A DNA stretch of 64,000 nucleotides from Cyclaneusma minus (lineage: Eukaryota > Ascomycota > Leotiomycetes > Marthamycetales > Marthamycetaceae), in contig JAKZHN010000012.1 of assembly GCA_037179335.1 (NCBI GenBank), forward strand, positions 62,001 to 126,000, given 5' to 3'. A program made the translations under genes and the position numbers. The stretch's first letter is position 1. Every line of letters starts with the position of its first letter. The notes below the pieces were generated by a model. It made no database searches and was not told where the DNA came from. It saw only the letters and a list, made by a program, of their open reading frames with translations. This document shows positions 35,299-46,306 of this stretch, piece by piece.

Positions 35299-38238
35299 AT
35301 GGCTTCCGAGATCCAGGAGCCGGATGGCCTTCGAAAGCGCCACGATGAGAATGAAGCTAAAGCCGAGAAAGATATCATCGAGGCTCGCGTGACAGATCCC
35401 GAAGCGGACAGCACAATTGAAAGCAAAGAAGCCATCTACAGAGCAGAGAAAACAGAGTTGACGCCGGCTGAAGCTTTCAAGTGGAACGTCGATGGAGATC
35501 AATCGCCATGTGAGTACCTGCAGAATCAATACTTCGACCTCAGGTCTGCCTAACAGATCATCTGCTAATTCGAAAAAGTCCCAGAGGTGGCATCTTGTGT
35601 GCCGAATACAGATGACACAAGCATCGCGTGCAACAGTGAGCATCTCGATCGTGAAAAATATCCGACATTCGATGCTGATCTTCCCAAGCCGTCCGAGCAT
35701 GGATCCTCATGACGGTCTTTGTGCTAATCTTCGCTGGAGTAAACCAATTCTTCGGCTTGCGCTACGTAAGTTTTCTCTTTGCTCTGCTCGTCTCTTATCA
35801 TTGATTTCAAAAACTAATTCATCGCAGCCATCTCTATCAATCGGCTATGTTGTTGCTCAGATTCTCGTCTTTCCTATCGGTCGAGCATGGGAGAAACTAC
35901 CCCGCTGGAGAGTGCCGCTAGGACCATTTTCTTTCGACGTAAATCCAGGACCGTTTACGATGAAAGAGCACGCATTTATCGTCATTTGTGTCAGTATCAG
36001 TGCCAGCAGTACAGCCTATGCTTCGGGCTCGGTAGTGGCTATTATCAGTCCCGTGTACTGGAATCATGACTTTGGTGCTGGTTTCTGTTTCATCTACCTC
36101 ATGACCACTCAGATGCTTGGGTAATTCAACCCCTACTTCTTCTCTTTGTTCTATTGCTGAACTAGACACATAGATTTGGTCTGGCAGGACTTGCTCGTCG
36201 CTGGCTCGTCTATCCCGGTGCCCTCATCTGGCCCACGACCCTCTCATCCACCGTCTTATTCCGAGCACTCCACGAGCCACAAGATACCAGCCCTGCGAAT
36301 GGATGGACCTTGACGCGATACCGGTTCTTTGGTTATTTTACACTCTTCGCCTTTGTCATCTTCTGGTTTCCAGACTACCTCTGGACGAGTTTGAGCACCT
36401 TCGCATTTATCACCTGGATCTGGCCACATAACCAGAAAGTCAACACAATCTTCGGAGTAGGTCTTTTGCACTGCATCACTTGACTGCGAAACTAACGTGA
36501 ATAGATGAATTCCGGACTCGGCTTACTTCCTATCAGTTTTGATTGGACACAAATCACTTATGCTGGCTACCCGCTCATGACACCATTCTACATCACTTGC
36601 AACGCCTTTGCGGTAGTCGTCTTATTCTACCTTTTCCTGTCTCCAATTCTCTACTATGCCAATGTGTGGAACAGCGCATATCTTCCACTTCTCTCATCCA
36701 GCACATTCGACAACACCGGATCTTCCTACAACGTCAGCCGCGTCGTCGACTCCAACTTGAACTTCGTGCTCGAGAAATACGAAGCCTATTCACCCATGTA
36801 CATTTCCATGTCCTACTCTTTGACATATGGCCTGTCCTTTGCTGCCGTCACTGCCATGGTCGTGCATACTTACCTGTACAACGGCTCTGAGATTTGGGCA
36901 AAGTTCAAGAACTCGAAACATGGAGGTGAAGACATCCACAAGCGACTAATGAATAAGTACAAAGAGGTGCCAGACTGGTGGTACTGGATCCTGACTATTG
37001 TCGTACTGGGACTGGGTATTTTCACAGTCCGATACTGGGACAGCGGGCTCCCAATCTGGGGATTTATCGTGGTATGTTTCGGCATGGGCGTCCTCCTCAT
37101 CGTCCCAGAAGGAATCCTCGAAGGAACAACAAACCAGCGAATGTAAGCGAACTTCCACCTGCCTCCCTTTTAACCCCCTCCCCCTTTTACCTCTCTACCC
37201 TTTCACCACTTCACCCCTTCCCACTACTAACGAATTCAATTACCTAGCTTCCTAAACATCATCACCGAACTAATCGCTGGCTACGCCTGGCCCGGCAAGC
37301 CCATCGCTAACATGATGGTAAAATGCTACGGCTACAACAGCGTCAAGCACGGCATGGACTTTGCCCAAGACCTAAAAATGGGCCAATACATGAAAATCCC
37401 ACCCCGGGTCCTCTTCGCCGGCCAAGTCTACGCTTCCATCCTCGCCTCCGCAACCCAAACTGGCGTGATCCGTTGGATGATTGGACACATTGAGAATCTC
37501 TGTGATCCGGATAATACGCAGCGATTCACTTGTGCTTCTGCAAAGGTGGTTTATAATGCGAGTCTGATTTGGGGAACTATTGGGCCACAACGGATGTTCC
37601 AGAGCGGACAAGTTTACAACGGCATTATGTACTTTTTCTTGATTGGACCGGTGGTGACGGTGGTGGCGTATGGGCTGTATAGGAGGTATCCCAATAGTTG
37701 GGTGAGGTATATTAATGTGCCGATTTTCTTCAATGCGGCGGGGAATATTCCGCCGGCCAATACTAGTGAGTCCTCTTTCTATTTCCCCCCTACCCCTTTG
37801 GCCTTCTCATGTCCCGGGATCCCCCACGGCCAAATCCTATACTTGGGTTTGCAACTGACATGTGGCAGCGCAATACTCGCTCTGGTTCATATTCGGCTTT
37901 CTCTTCAACTACCTAATCCGCAAGCGCGCTTTCGCTTGGTGGAAGCGCTACAACTGTAAGTTCTCACCCTGCTCACCAAACCTCTCCTATCAGTTATCAC
38001 CCTCTAATAAGATACCATCTTGCTAATTCTTTGCAAAACGGTAGATCTTCTTCAAGCAGCAATGGATACGGGTACGGCGCTGGCAACCATTATCATATTT
38101 TTCTGTCTCAGTTATAATAATGTGACGTTGAATTGGTGGGGGAATACCGTAGGGAGCGATACGGATGATGCGAATTCGGTGCCGTGGTTGACGGTTCCTG
38201 AGGGTGGGTATTTTGGGAAGGGTCCGGGTGAGTTTTGA
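35299..38238 (+). CDS. OPT-family oligopeptide transporter
   Basis: Nine exons: 35299-35509, 35579-35635, 35689-35765, 35828-36120, 36174-36456, 36505-37142, 37248-37765, 37869-37955 and 38045-38238; 785 residues. All junctions restore one frame and family-typical sequence, for example QSPFPEVASCVPNTDD across intron 1 and NTIFGMNSGLGLLPISF across intron 5. The N-terminal 90 residues are a charged cytosolic tail; about 14 hydrophobic segments follow. Family landmarks seen: NPGPFTMKEH, the long loop with SSTFDNTGSSYNVSRV, IAGYAWPGKPIANMM, the conserved KIPPR, and WKRYNYLLQAAMDTGTA near the end. OPT proteins import tetra- to pentapeptides, and some members move glutathione or metal chelates, by proton symport at the plasma membrane. 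Substrate not visible. Confidence 0.93.
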
Positions 38239-38756
38239 AGGCCGAAGGGTGTGTTTGGATTTGATGTTGGTTCGTACTATGGAGGGGGCGGCGGTGAATG
38301 CAGAATGAAAGGCCTTGTCAACATGATTTTATCATATTCGGACTGTGTTGTCGCCATGGTGTGGCTAGAGTCATCACATACAGAAACCTGGCATTTGCAC
38401 ATTACCATGAACAACGGTGAAGCAGCGAAGCTTTGGAAGATACTCGACTTGTTGCCCACTCTATTGCACAGCTCGAAGCCATGACTGACTTGGACTGCAG
38501 AGCAATTCCTCCCAGAAAGCTCGCAACGACGCGGCGATTCTGAATTCAGTACAAAAAGACCAAGAAACACAAAGACCTTGACCAACAGGTTCCATGTACT
38601 ACTATTGCCTTGTGCAGGTAGCAGCTAGCAGCGTTGTTGTTGAGGGACGTAGGTGCTTGCATTGGGAAGGCTAGCTAAGGCCCAGCTCTTATGGAGCTGG
38701 AATGGCGCTAACAAAGGAGCTAGTGCTGCTGCCTGATATGGCAGGCTAACAGTTGT
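38239..38756. other. Convergent spacer, nothing seen
   Basis: Lies between the OPT transporter and the unnamed-family gene. No supported feature. Confidence 0.4.
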
Positions 38757-38855
38757 TCACTTGCCAGCCGCTTTCGGCTTCGTCCACTCCTCAATCTTGA
38801 GTTGCATCGCCTCGTGGAACGGCAAGTTCTCCCCTCTCGCAAACCTCGTTCTCGC

Positions 38856-39647
38856 CTACTCACTCGGTGTAGCCCAGTAGTGAGTTATTGCGTTACCCAT
38901 CGTCGTCGACCTGTCTAGGTGCTGGACGACTTGCAACACCACTCTATCTCCGAACTTTTCAATGAACCTCTTCACACTTCCAGCAATCTCTTCCAGCACT
39001 GCCTGACTATCTCCGTCAGAGGCATCTGCCGACTTCCCATTGAGCAGGCGAATTTCAATCCTCTCTGCGTTCTTAAAGTCTTTCAGGGGCCTCAGACCCG
39101 CCTTGATCTCCCAGTCGCGATGGTCACACACGTCAATTCGGACAATGATGCGCTTGACGAATTTCGCAATATTTATGTCCCCATCCGCAAATTCCTCAAT
39201 CACGAACTGCCCGAGCCAAAAGTCCGTTACCGAAAAGGTATTCTCGCCATAGAATATCTTCATTGCTTCGACAACTAGGTCTTTTCCGGTCTGGTCTTCC
39301 CCCATGTACTCGGTCGATCTCAACACCAAGCCCTTGTCAAAAAAATCATCGAACTCGCCTTCTTCGATTTGGACAACCTCGGGCTGCACCAGGTGTTTCC
39401 GGAAGATGGTATCGCGCTGATCTTTGGGGAGCTGAGCGAACTCCTCCGTCGTTCTGCCTCCCAGCATTTCGTGGATTTCGCGGCGGGCTTCCTCCATCAT
39501 TTCGTCGTCGTCCATCATGATGAAGTTCTGAATAGGTGGTTAGCTTTGGAAACGTTGAAGAATGCTAAGAAGAGTATAAGTAGACAAAGAGTGATCACTC
39601 ACTGTGGCAGCGTGATTGACTTGGGGAACTCCACTGGAGGTGAGCAT
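38856..39647 (-). CDS. Unnamed local family, copy 1 (with in-frame stop before the conserved C-terminus)
   Basis: Minus strand, exons 39647-39603 and 39527-38856, 238 residues up to a TAG at 38856-38858. It is paralogous to the gene at 46307-47119: MLGGRTTEEFAQLP versus MLGNRTPSEFMKLP, KIFYGENTFSVTD versus KIYYEKNSFSMKD, HYWATPSE versus RYWAAPSD. In the paralog the frame continues into a C-terminal helix. Here, after the TAG, the same frame stays open for 32 more codons and still reads like that helix (FHEAMQLKIEEWTKPKAAG) to a TGA at 38757-38759. So the gene is truncated by one nonsense codon. Exon 1 (15 codons, MLTSSGVPQVNHAAT) is in frame; an ATG at 39518 could serve instead. A TATATA lies at 39707-39712. 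No known domain; a soluble cytosolic alpha/beta protein is likely. Function unknown. Confidence 0.65.
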
Positions 39648-40137
39648 TGCTGGTGAGCTTTGCTTGAGAGAACGGGGAGCCTGTGTTATGGATTGAAGGG
39701 ACACGGTATATATCCCTCAGATTTGTACTAACTCTCCGAGTGATTCCGCTCAATGATGCAGGGGACAGGGCCTTCAGCAAACTACCTACCTATGTTGCAA
39801 TCGCAGTTCCTTGCTCAAACACCTGCTAATAGTTCCCGCCTTTGTCTCCGCGTTTACTCTCCCGCAAACTTCACATTTCATCTCATTGAAGCCGTGTCAA
39901 TCAAATGTCCGATGGGGTCAGACAACGCAGCAAAACTGACTTCGTTTGTTCACTGGAGGGGAACAGTGCAGAAATCGGTATTTAGCTTGATTCTGCCCAA
40001 TACCCTTCCAGACACATGTTCTCTCTCTCCAAGGCAATCAATCCCCTCAAATGCTAGATTCTTCCATATGCTGTGATCACTCCCTTCATGTAAAGCTCCC
40101 AAAATACCACTTTCCAAAGCTCAGACAGCTGTCTGAC
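39648..40137. other. Spacer, only a TATA-like site seen
   Basis: Lies upstream of copy 1 of the unnamed family (TATATA at 39707-39712 on the minus side) and downstream of the Zn2Cys6 gene. No gene is supported. Confidence 0.4.
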
Positions 40138-41964
40138 CTACCATTCAATATGTGTCATTTTCGACTTAGGATCTCTGGGATCCAGCGGACGATATCTGGT
40201 GCCGCACCATACAGTCGCCTTCCTCACCCTCAAATCAAAACTGATCTTAGTAACCATCACTCTCGCAATCTCCGGTATGCCCTCCGCCCCCTCCCCATCT
40301 CTCTGTTCCTCTTCCACGGACATAATCCAGCTCGACACTTTCGCCACCAAAATACTATCCCACATCCCCTCCCTCCTCGGACTCGAACACAACAACCCAA
40401 TCGCCTCTCTCCTGACAATCGGGTCTCGACACTTCGTAGCAGTGACGTATAACGGCGGGACAATCGCCTGATCGAACGAGAAACTCGCTCCTCCTTTGCC
40501 CTCTAGCCTTATCACTTCCCGACACAATTTCACAGTCTCCTGAAAATAGGCGAAGAAATTGTCAAAACCGGTTTCTTCGAGGGAGAATGCCATTTCCCAC
40601 AAGATCACGGCGTTGAGCTGGTAGACGCGTAGAACTGCAGCGGCCACATACATGTCCTGCCCAGCAGGTGTCTGGGAAAGCGCAAAGAGTGGCTGGAAGG
40701 CGGAATACCATTTAGCCATAGCGGCTTGGATAGCTAGTGCCTCAGATTGCACGGTAGCAGGTAAGGGGCGGCCCATGAGCCACATGGGCACATAAGTTTC
40801 CGTAAACCGCATAGTCTGCGTACAAACATCTTCCAGGCATCTGCGTGCTTCAATAGTAGTCGTAAAAAGGCTTGGCATGCTAGGCGAATGCGCACGTCGG
40901 TACTCATCAAAGGCATTCAAGTTCACATCAAGGCTCATTTGGCGATGGAAAGCCATATCGTAAGACTTTGCTTGCACGGCTAATCGCGTAAACATCTGCT
41001 CCAGCTCGCTCTCTAAATCATTGTCATCTTCGGGCGAGTCTTCGCGCTCGCTGTCACGGAGTTCAAGCAGTTTCATGCCGGACTGCACTTGGTTGATTGC
41101 AGATTTGTGGTCGCCGTGGAAGCTTTCGAAGCATACGAAAAGTACCTGAGTTATCAAGGCAGTGCGTAAGGTACGGCGCTCGCCATTCGCGACGGATTCT
41201 CGCAATTGAGTGACGGCTTTGCCAAAATGGTGGAGTGCGAATCGGTGGTGTTTGCAGGCGGCGTCGCTGGAAAGGGAGTGGGTGGAGGAGCTGGAGGGAG
41301 TGGAGGGAGTGGAAGGGGCCGGGCGGGAGCATTCGAGCGTCTTGTAGAGAGCGCCGATTGCGATGACGGCGTGGCGGATGGAGGCTTTGCTGTGAGATTC
41401 CTGGAGCACGCAGCGGGTCCAGAAATTAGAGTCGAAGAAACCGGAGAGCTCGCCGGCTGTGCGGGAGCGGAAAAGTTGGAAATAATGGTGCTCGACGGAG
41501 TCGACAGGGAGAGAGATTGAGGGGCGGTAGAAGGATGGGGATGGTGAGACGAGAGATTGGGGGGAGAGAGCGACAAAGGACTGGGATTGCGGTGAGAGAG
41601 CGGCGATAGACTGAGCTGGGATGACAGAGAGCCCTTGGTTAGAAGTGCGGATAGCAAGTGACAGGTTTCCCGGGTTGGCAGCGGGTGTGGCAGGCTTTTT
41701 GGCGATTCGAGGGGGAGGTCCGCTGGTTTTTCGTCCTAGGGGGAAGCCAGGACATTTCGTTCCCCGCTTCACGCACTTCAGGCACTCGGGTTTTGTCTCA
41801 TCGCATTTGACTCGACGGAGTCTAGAATAGCGTCAGTATATTGTTTTCGACGAAGTGGTGCGGACCATGAGATCTTACTTGCAGGCCGAACAGCCTGTCT
41901 TGACCTTCGGACCGCCTGCTCTCGGTCTGTGGACCGGCCTGGAGTTCTCCTCAGTTGGAGCCAT
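40138..41964 (-). CDS. Zn2Cys6 binuclear-cluster transcription factor
   Basis: Minus strand, exons 41964-41879 and 41821-40138 with a 57-nt intron, 589 residues. The Zn2Cys6 DNA-binding cluster is complete only after splicing: C25, C28, C35, C42, C45, C52 (C-x2-C-x6-C-x6-C-x2-C-x6-C), with intron 1 between KTGCSACK and LRRVKC, a common place in this family. A Ser/Pro/Gln-rich linker (about 60-110) leads into a helical regulatory region starting near VDSVEHHYFQLFRSRTAGEL, the form of the fungal-specific DUF3468-type domain seen in sterol and secondary-metabolite regulators. It is divergent from cyanase across about 1.6 kb. The target is unknown. It should be nuclear. Confidence 0.92.
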
Positions 41965-42111
41965 GATATCCTTCTATTCGGTTAGAAATGGTATTGACAG
42001 ACATCAAGATGCATCATTCTGGTCGCATGAGTTAACAGAAGCACAACCAGGCATAATCAGCAGTAGATGAACGGAAGGTGAGCAGTTTCGCAGGGAGTCC
42101 GAATCGAAATC

Positions 42112-42339
42112 TCAAGTATTGGACTTATGCATGTGCCTTCGTGCGGATGCGGTGCCCTGCCCGCCGCTGTGGTCTCCGGCGGCCCCACAGCGGCGGCAGA
42201 CACAAATTGGCCACATGCAGCTCCGAATGTTGACATAGCATCGCCGGCACTGAGAGCCCTTCGGGTTCTGAGCCTCATACTTCTCGTGACACGTGACCGA
42301 AGAAGGAGAGTGAGACGAATGACGATGCAGATGGTTGTT
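42112..42339 (-). pseudogene. Possible Cys-rich terminal exon or relic
   Basis: After a plausible acceptor (AACTCAG) the minus strand reads 75 residues with a dense cysteine pattern, including CRRCYVNIRSCMWP and ICVCRRCGA, ending in TGA at 42112-42114. C-x2-C...C-x4-C-x-C-x2-C spacing suggests a zinc-binding or disulfide module. Upstream pieces (for example near 42450-42640, VDPTVQELAESFDPSVINIS) are open in a different phase and I could not connect them without a frame break. It may be a decayed gene or misread. Confidence 0.22.
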
Positions 42340-43491
42340 CTGAGTTCAAGTGACAAGTGTGGGGAGGAGGCGAAAGTTTGCGGCCTACCTATCAATCGGG
42401 AATGATGCTAACTCCGACTTGGCATCCGACCACATCGCGCTCGGCTCATGGGGATCCTGAGATGTTGATGACCGATGGATCAAACGACTCAGCGAGTTCC
42501 TGGACGGTAGGATCGACTCGAGGCTGTTGGCTTTGATATCGAGGGATGGTGGGGATTGGAGATGATGAATGCAAGTTCCGATCAGATTGGCGAGCGGATA
42601 TGTATGGTGATATGGCTTGCTGACTGTCGGATGTTGTCGGCAATGCCGAAACGTGTGCAACATTGAGCAGACCACCTCGAATAGCTTCGGCCTGTCGAAA
42701 GAGCCTTGAGATCTGCCCCTTTTCCAGGACCCGGGGTTGCGAGAAGCGCCAAGCATGTGGAAGGATGATCTAGCAGATCCAAAGCATATGTACGGACATC
42801 GGATTCTGCTGGAGAATCTATGCAAGCTGGCAAGATATCGATACCAAGACCGAGCGACTGAGAAAATAATGGACGCTCAGTGACTTACTATGAATAGCTA
42901 TAAAAGCAACCATGATATTCCCCGGCTTTCCAGAACGAATACATGTGTTTTGTCGAGTCACGCAGAGCGTACTGGTAACCTCAGTTGCACAGAATACATC
43001 ATCGGTTCCATCATAACGACTGTGAAGATTGCGGAGACACAAAGCGTGCACAGCTGGTACAAGTACATTTGTCCCTTGATCCCGTTCTGAGTGGTACACG
43101 GAGAAGCGACTAGAAGGCAGGAAGAAACTCAAAATGAGAGAATATCAGACGGTCAATCATCTCCAGTTGCTTTTATCAAAGTTTGTGGATGAAAGTAGAG
43201 TACCCCGCGACTTGCTATACCCGCTCATTCCGTTATTCCCGTCCCAGCCGACTCGCCAAAAACCTCAACTTCGTCGTTGCCGTCCGCTTTCGGCTTGGAG
43301 AGACAGCTACTACTCTCCATCGGAATAGCTTCACCCCATAAAATAACCAAAACACTTCTTTTCACAGCTCCGCATCCGCCCGTCCGTGACGTTCAGATAA
43401 CCAATTACTAAGTTAGGTGATTTAGCTTCTATGACGCAGTGCCGATCCCATCGGCGAGAGCTTAGATTACAGTAGCTTCATCCCATCATCA

Positions 43492-43497
43492 TATAAA
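43492..43497 (+). promoter_or_regulatory. TATA box of the cyanase gene
   Basis: TATAAA about 90 nt upstream of the cyanase ATG at 43584, with a C/T-rich leader between. Confidence 0.55.
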
Positions 43498-43583
43498 CAG
43501 CTTCCTTCTCCGCTCCCCAAGAAAATCCCAAGAACCTCCTAATCATCACTTCTCTTGTTCAAATCATACCAACAACCGCAAAG

Positions 43584-44289
43584 ATGTCTGAAGCCTCGAA
43601 GATTGCAACTCTCGACGTAAGTAATGATATTCTGACCTTCTTATTTTCACAGCTACCCCGCCAACCCCGCGTCGTCGCACAAACTGCAAACATAAGCTAT
43701 CGAGGTCAGTTCACCAGCTAACACAAAAATCTTCACAGACCTCCATCGCCGACCGCCTCCCGGCCTACTCCAAAACCCTCTTTGACGCAAAATCTGCTAG
43801 AGGCATCTCCTTCGAGACCATCGCCAAGGAACTCGGTCGCTCCGAAGTGGCCGTTGCGGCCATCTTCTACGGCCAAGCCCAAGCCTCTCCCGAAGATGTG
43901 AAGAGGCTGGCTTACATTCTCCGCATCGAGCATGCTACCTTGGACCAACAGCTGCTGGGCTACCCTGACCGTGGCCGTGCTGGTCCTATGCCACCAGTCG
44001 AGCCTCTGATCTACCGATTGTACGAGATTGTCCAGAACTACGGATATGCATACAAGGCGGTGATGAACGAGAAATTTGGGGATGGAATAATGAGTGCTAT
44101 TGCTTTTAGCACTAAGGTTGAGAAGGAGACGGACGATGCTGGGAACAACTGGGCTGTTATTACTCTTAGGGGAAAGTGGTATGTATTACTTTGCACTTTC
44201 TCAACAACCCATTCCCTACACCTCGGAATCTGTCGTTTGAGATCCTTAATGCTAACTCGTCTTTCAGGCTACCATTTACCCGCTTCTAG
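43584..44289 (+). CDS. CYN1: Cyanase (cyanate hydratase)
   Basis: Exons 43584-43616, 43739-44178 and 44268-44289 encode 164 residues, the normal fungal length. Cyanase converts cyanate plus bicarbonate to carbamate, which decays to ammonia and CO2, so it detoxifies cyanate and yields nitrogen. The N-terminal part is a helical bundle resembling a helix-turn-helix domain (FETIAKELGRSEVAVAAIF). The C-terminal catalytic region has the three active-site residues R104, E107 (YRLYE) and S130 (GIMSAI), spaced like Arg96, Glu99 and Ser122 of the Escherichia coli enzyme. The last exon is tiny and completes the conserved end GKWLPFTRF. Introns of 122 and 89 nt are somewhat long. The enzyme should be a cytosolic decamer. 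A TATA box lies about 90 nt upstream. The symbol is by family. Confidence 0.95.
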
Positions 44290-45166
44290 ATTCGTTCTGC
44301 TCAACAATATCAATGCAAATTCCTTTTCGGTGCCGCTACTTTGCCTCTCACTTTGGTCCGCTTCTGTGGACTATGCCGATGCAGTGCACGTGACTCATGA
44401 AGTCTACATGGGATTCGATCGACATCTCAGGCATAGAATGTAGGTCCATGATGTTCTAGGTCGATGAAAACAAAAATAGCGACATTTTCTTGCGTTGTAC
44501 ACCTCCTCGAAGTCTTTGGTACTGAGCTAGTCGGCTCGAAACCACGGGGTTGGGTCCACCCCGTCCCTACTACCACCAATCAAACTTCTGCACAGTCTTC
44601 TAGAAACATGGAAGTGGATGCGCGGTAGTCTAGAATTATTCTCTTCTACTGCTTCAGTATTGTATTCCAAGATCTTTGATGTTCTCTTTCTTCCTCATGC
44701 ATCTCTTCTTTGAGTCGCACTACAATATCAAGGGGCTAAAGAACAATACTAAGCCCTACGCAAAGTTTCCCCCCAACACAAACCCCACTCGTCAAAGCAC
44801 ACTCAACACCATATCAACCATCGCGATGACTCGAAATATCCTTCAACCATTTGGATTATTCCACATTACTTTGTCCCTCGACCGGACAAGCTTCCAGAAA
44901 TGAAATACGCAGGCTTCGTTAACCTCGGCCAGATCCGAAAAAAATCCAAAAACCAATCACATCCACTTATCCTTTCAACCAGTCTTCCAAAAATAGCACC
45001 CAGTCTCTACTCCCTCTCAGCCGCCACCGTCTCCCAGACCCTTCCCATCGAATATAAATACCTCGCCGAGTTCCACCTCATCCAACTTTCTTCTCCACCC
45101 CACTCACAACACATTAACAACCTTTAAAACTCGTTTTTAAAACCCCCCCCCCCCAAAACTATCAAA
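44290..45166. other. Intergenic region with TATA box and C12 run
   Basis: 3' side of cyanase, then the promoter of the repeat-peptide gene: TATAAATA at 45053-45060, a C/T-rich leader and a run of 12 C at 45143-45154. No other gene is supported. Confidence 0.45.
45053..45060 (+). promoter_or_regulatory. TATA box before the repeat-peptide gene
   Basis: TATAAATA 107-114 nt upstream of ATG 45167, followed by a long pyrimidine-rich leader. The context suggests this decayed gene was, or still is, transcribed. Confidence 0.45.
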
Positions 45167-45391
45167 ATGTCTCCCTCCAGCTTCACTCTTGTCAACGAGA
45201 TCCACGTCGTCTCCGGTGGTGGATCCCAATCCCCCCAGACCTGCACCGTCCAGGCCTAGCTCGTCAACATGACCCACGTCGTCAGCGGTGGAGGCTCGCA
45301 ATCCCCCCAGACCTGCATCCTCTAGACCCACATCGTCAGCGGTGGAGGTTCCCAATCTCCCCAGACTTGCACCATCCAGCGCGAGTTGTAA
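45167..45391 (+). pseudogene. Peptide-repeat gene interrupted by in-frame stops
   Basis: In one unbroken frame of 75 codons, three units of the peptide HVVSGGGSQSPQTC occur (last unit HIVSGGGSQSPQTC) with in-frame TAG codons after units 1 and 2 and a TAA at the end. The second TAG aligns with CAG codons of units 1 and 3, so it arose by a C-to-T change. As it stands only 30 residues (starting MSPSSFTLVNEI) would be made. A possible intron (GTAAGC at about 45388, TTGCAG near 45443) would bypass the TAA and extend the frame to 45756, passing through NRLRQTQKLRYVLIG. No known family; Gly/Ser/Gln-rich repeat. It may be a pseudogene or a short peptide gene. Confidence 0.5.
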
Positions 45392-46306
45392 GCGTCTCAT
45401 CATGACGCCCTCACTCGCCTTGGTCTGATTTCGACAATTGCAGCAACCGCTTGCGCCAGACCCAGAAGCTTCGATATGTTCTGATAGGCATACAAAAAAA
45501 CGACTCTTTTTCACTTCGTCGTTTTTTCACGGATTTTAAAATTACTTCTCGATATTTCGATACGATTTATCAGCTTTTTATCACTAGGCATTGTCTTATG
45601 TACGCCAGACTCTGTACTTTTTCATACTACCACAAGCTGGCACATCACCCGACTATACCACGACTCGAGTTTCTCATGTTCGCAGCACAATGGGCGGACA
45701 GAGATTTGGGCATGTGTGCCACGGCAAGGAGATCTTCATATTTTGGATATTCCTGATGAGTGTTGCGCATTAAGGGTTCACTCTGTACATAGGGAGTTAG
45801 TTCCTCGGGCAATCAGACCTGTTGATTTTTCTTGTGATCTGGTGACTTCTGACGACTTGTGACTTTTAACATGACTAGATTTATATTTCGTGGTCCCTGC
45901 GCTCAAATTCTAGTCTTAGACCCACGGGGTATTCCCCTTTCAAATTGCCTCCAACACCATCTGACCTTCATGAGTTTGTCTGGGAGCATTCTACTTGTGG
46001 CTAACACAGATGGGCACATTTTCATGGCGGCACAGGACTCAGGAACCTGCACCTCAAGCAGCAAACTTCAAGATATTCAGGTGCACACCCCGGCTATCTG
46101 GCTCTAGAGGAGCCATATATAACTGGCAGTCTTTCCGGAGATTTACCTAAGTCATCACCGTGTTGGGGCAGAGCCAACTTCCAGTCAGATTTAGCGTGTA
46201 ATTCGTAGGCTGAGGCCTGAGACAGTAAGTACTCACACATACTTTCTACCTCTGGTCGTACCATTTACTGCCCGTGGAGCTAACATCTGGTATTCAGCAT
46301 CTCATC
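45392..46306. other. Intergenic region, 5' intron of the next gene
   Basis: Possible 3' part of the repeat-peptide gene to 45756. Then comes the promoter of the unnamed-family copy 2, with TATATAA at 46116-46122 and a probable 5'UTR intron at 46225-46297 (GTAAGT...ATTCAG). Confidence 0.45.

Larger units (their letters stand above)
41965..43583. other. 1.6-kb divergent region with a possible relic
   Basis: Promoters of the Zn2Cys6 regulator and of cyanase. The middle (42112-42840) shows minus-strand pieces with protein-like character (see the Cys-rich segment), but no model with consistent splice phases could be built. Confidence 0.4.

Noticed and set aside
45867..46107. Open frame before copy 2 of the unnamed family
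   Set aside because: No recognisable protein character, and it overlaps the promoter with its TATATAA nearby.
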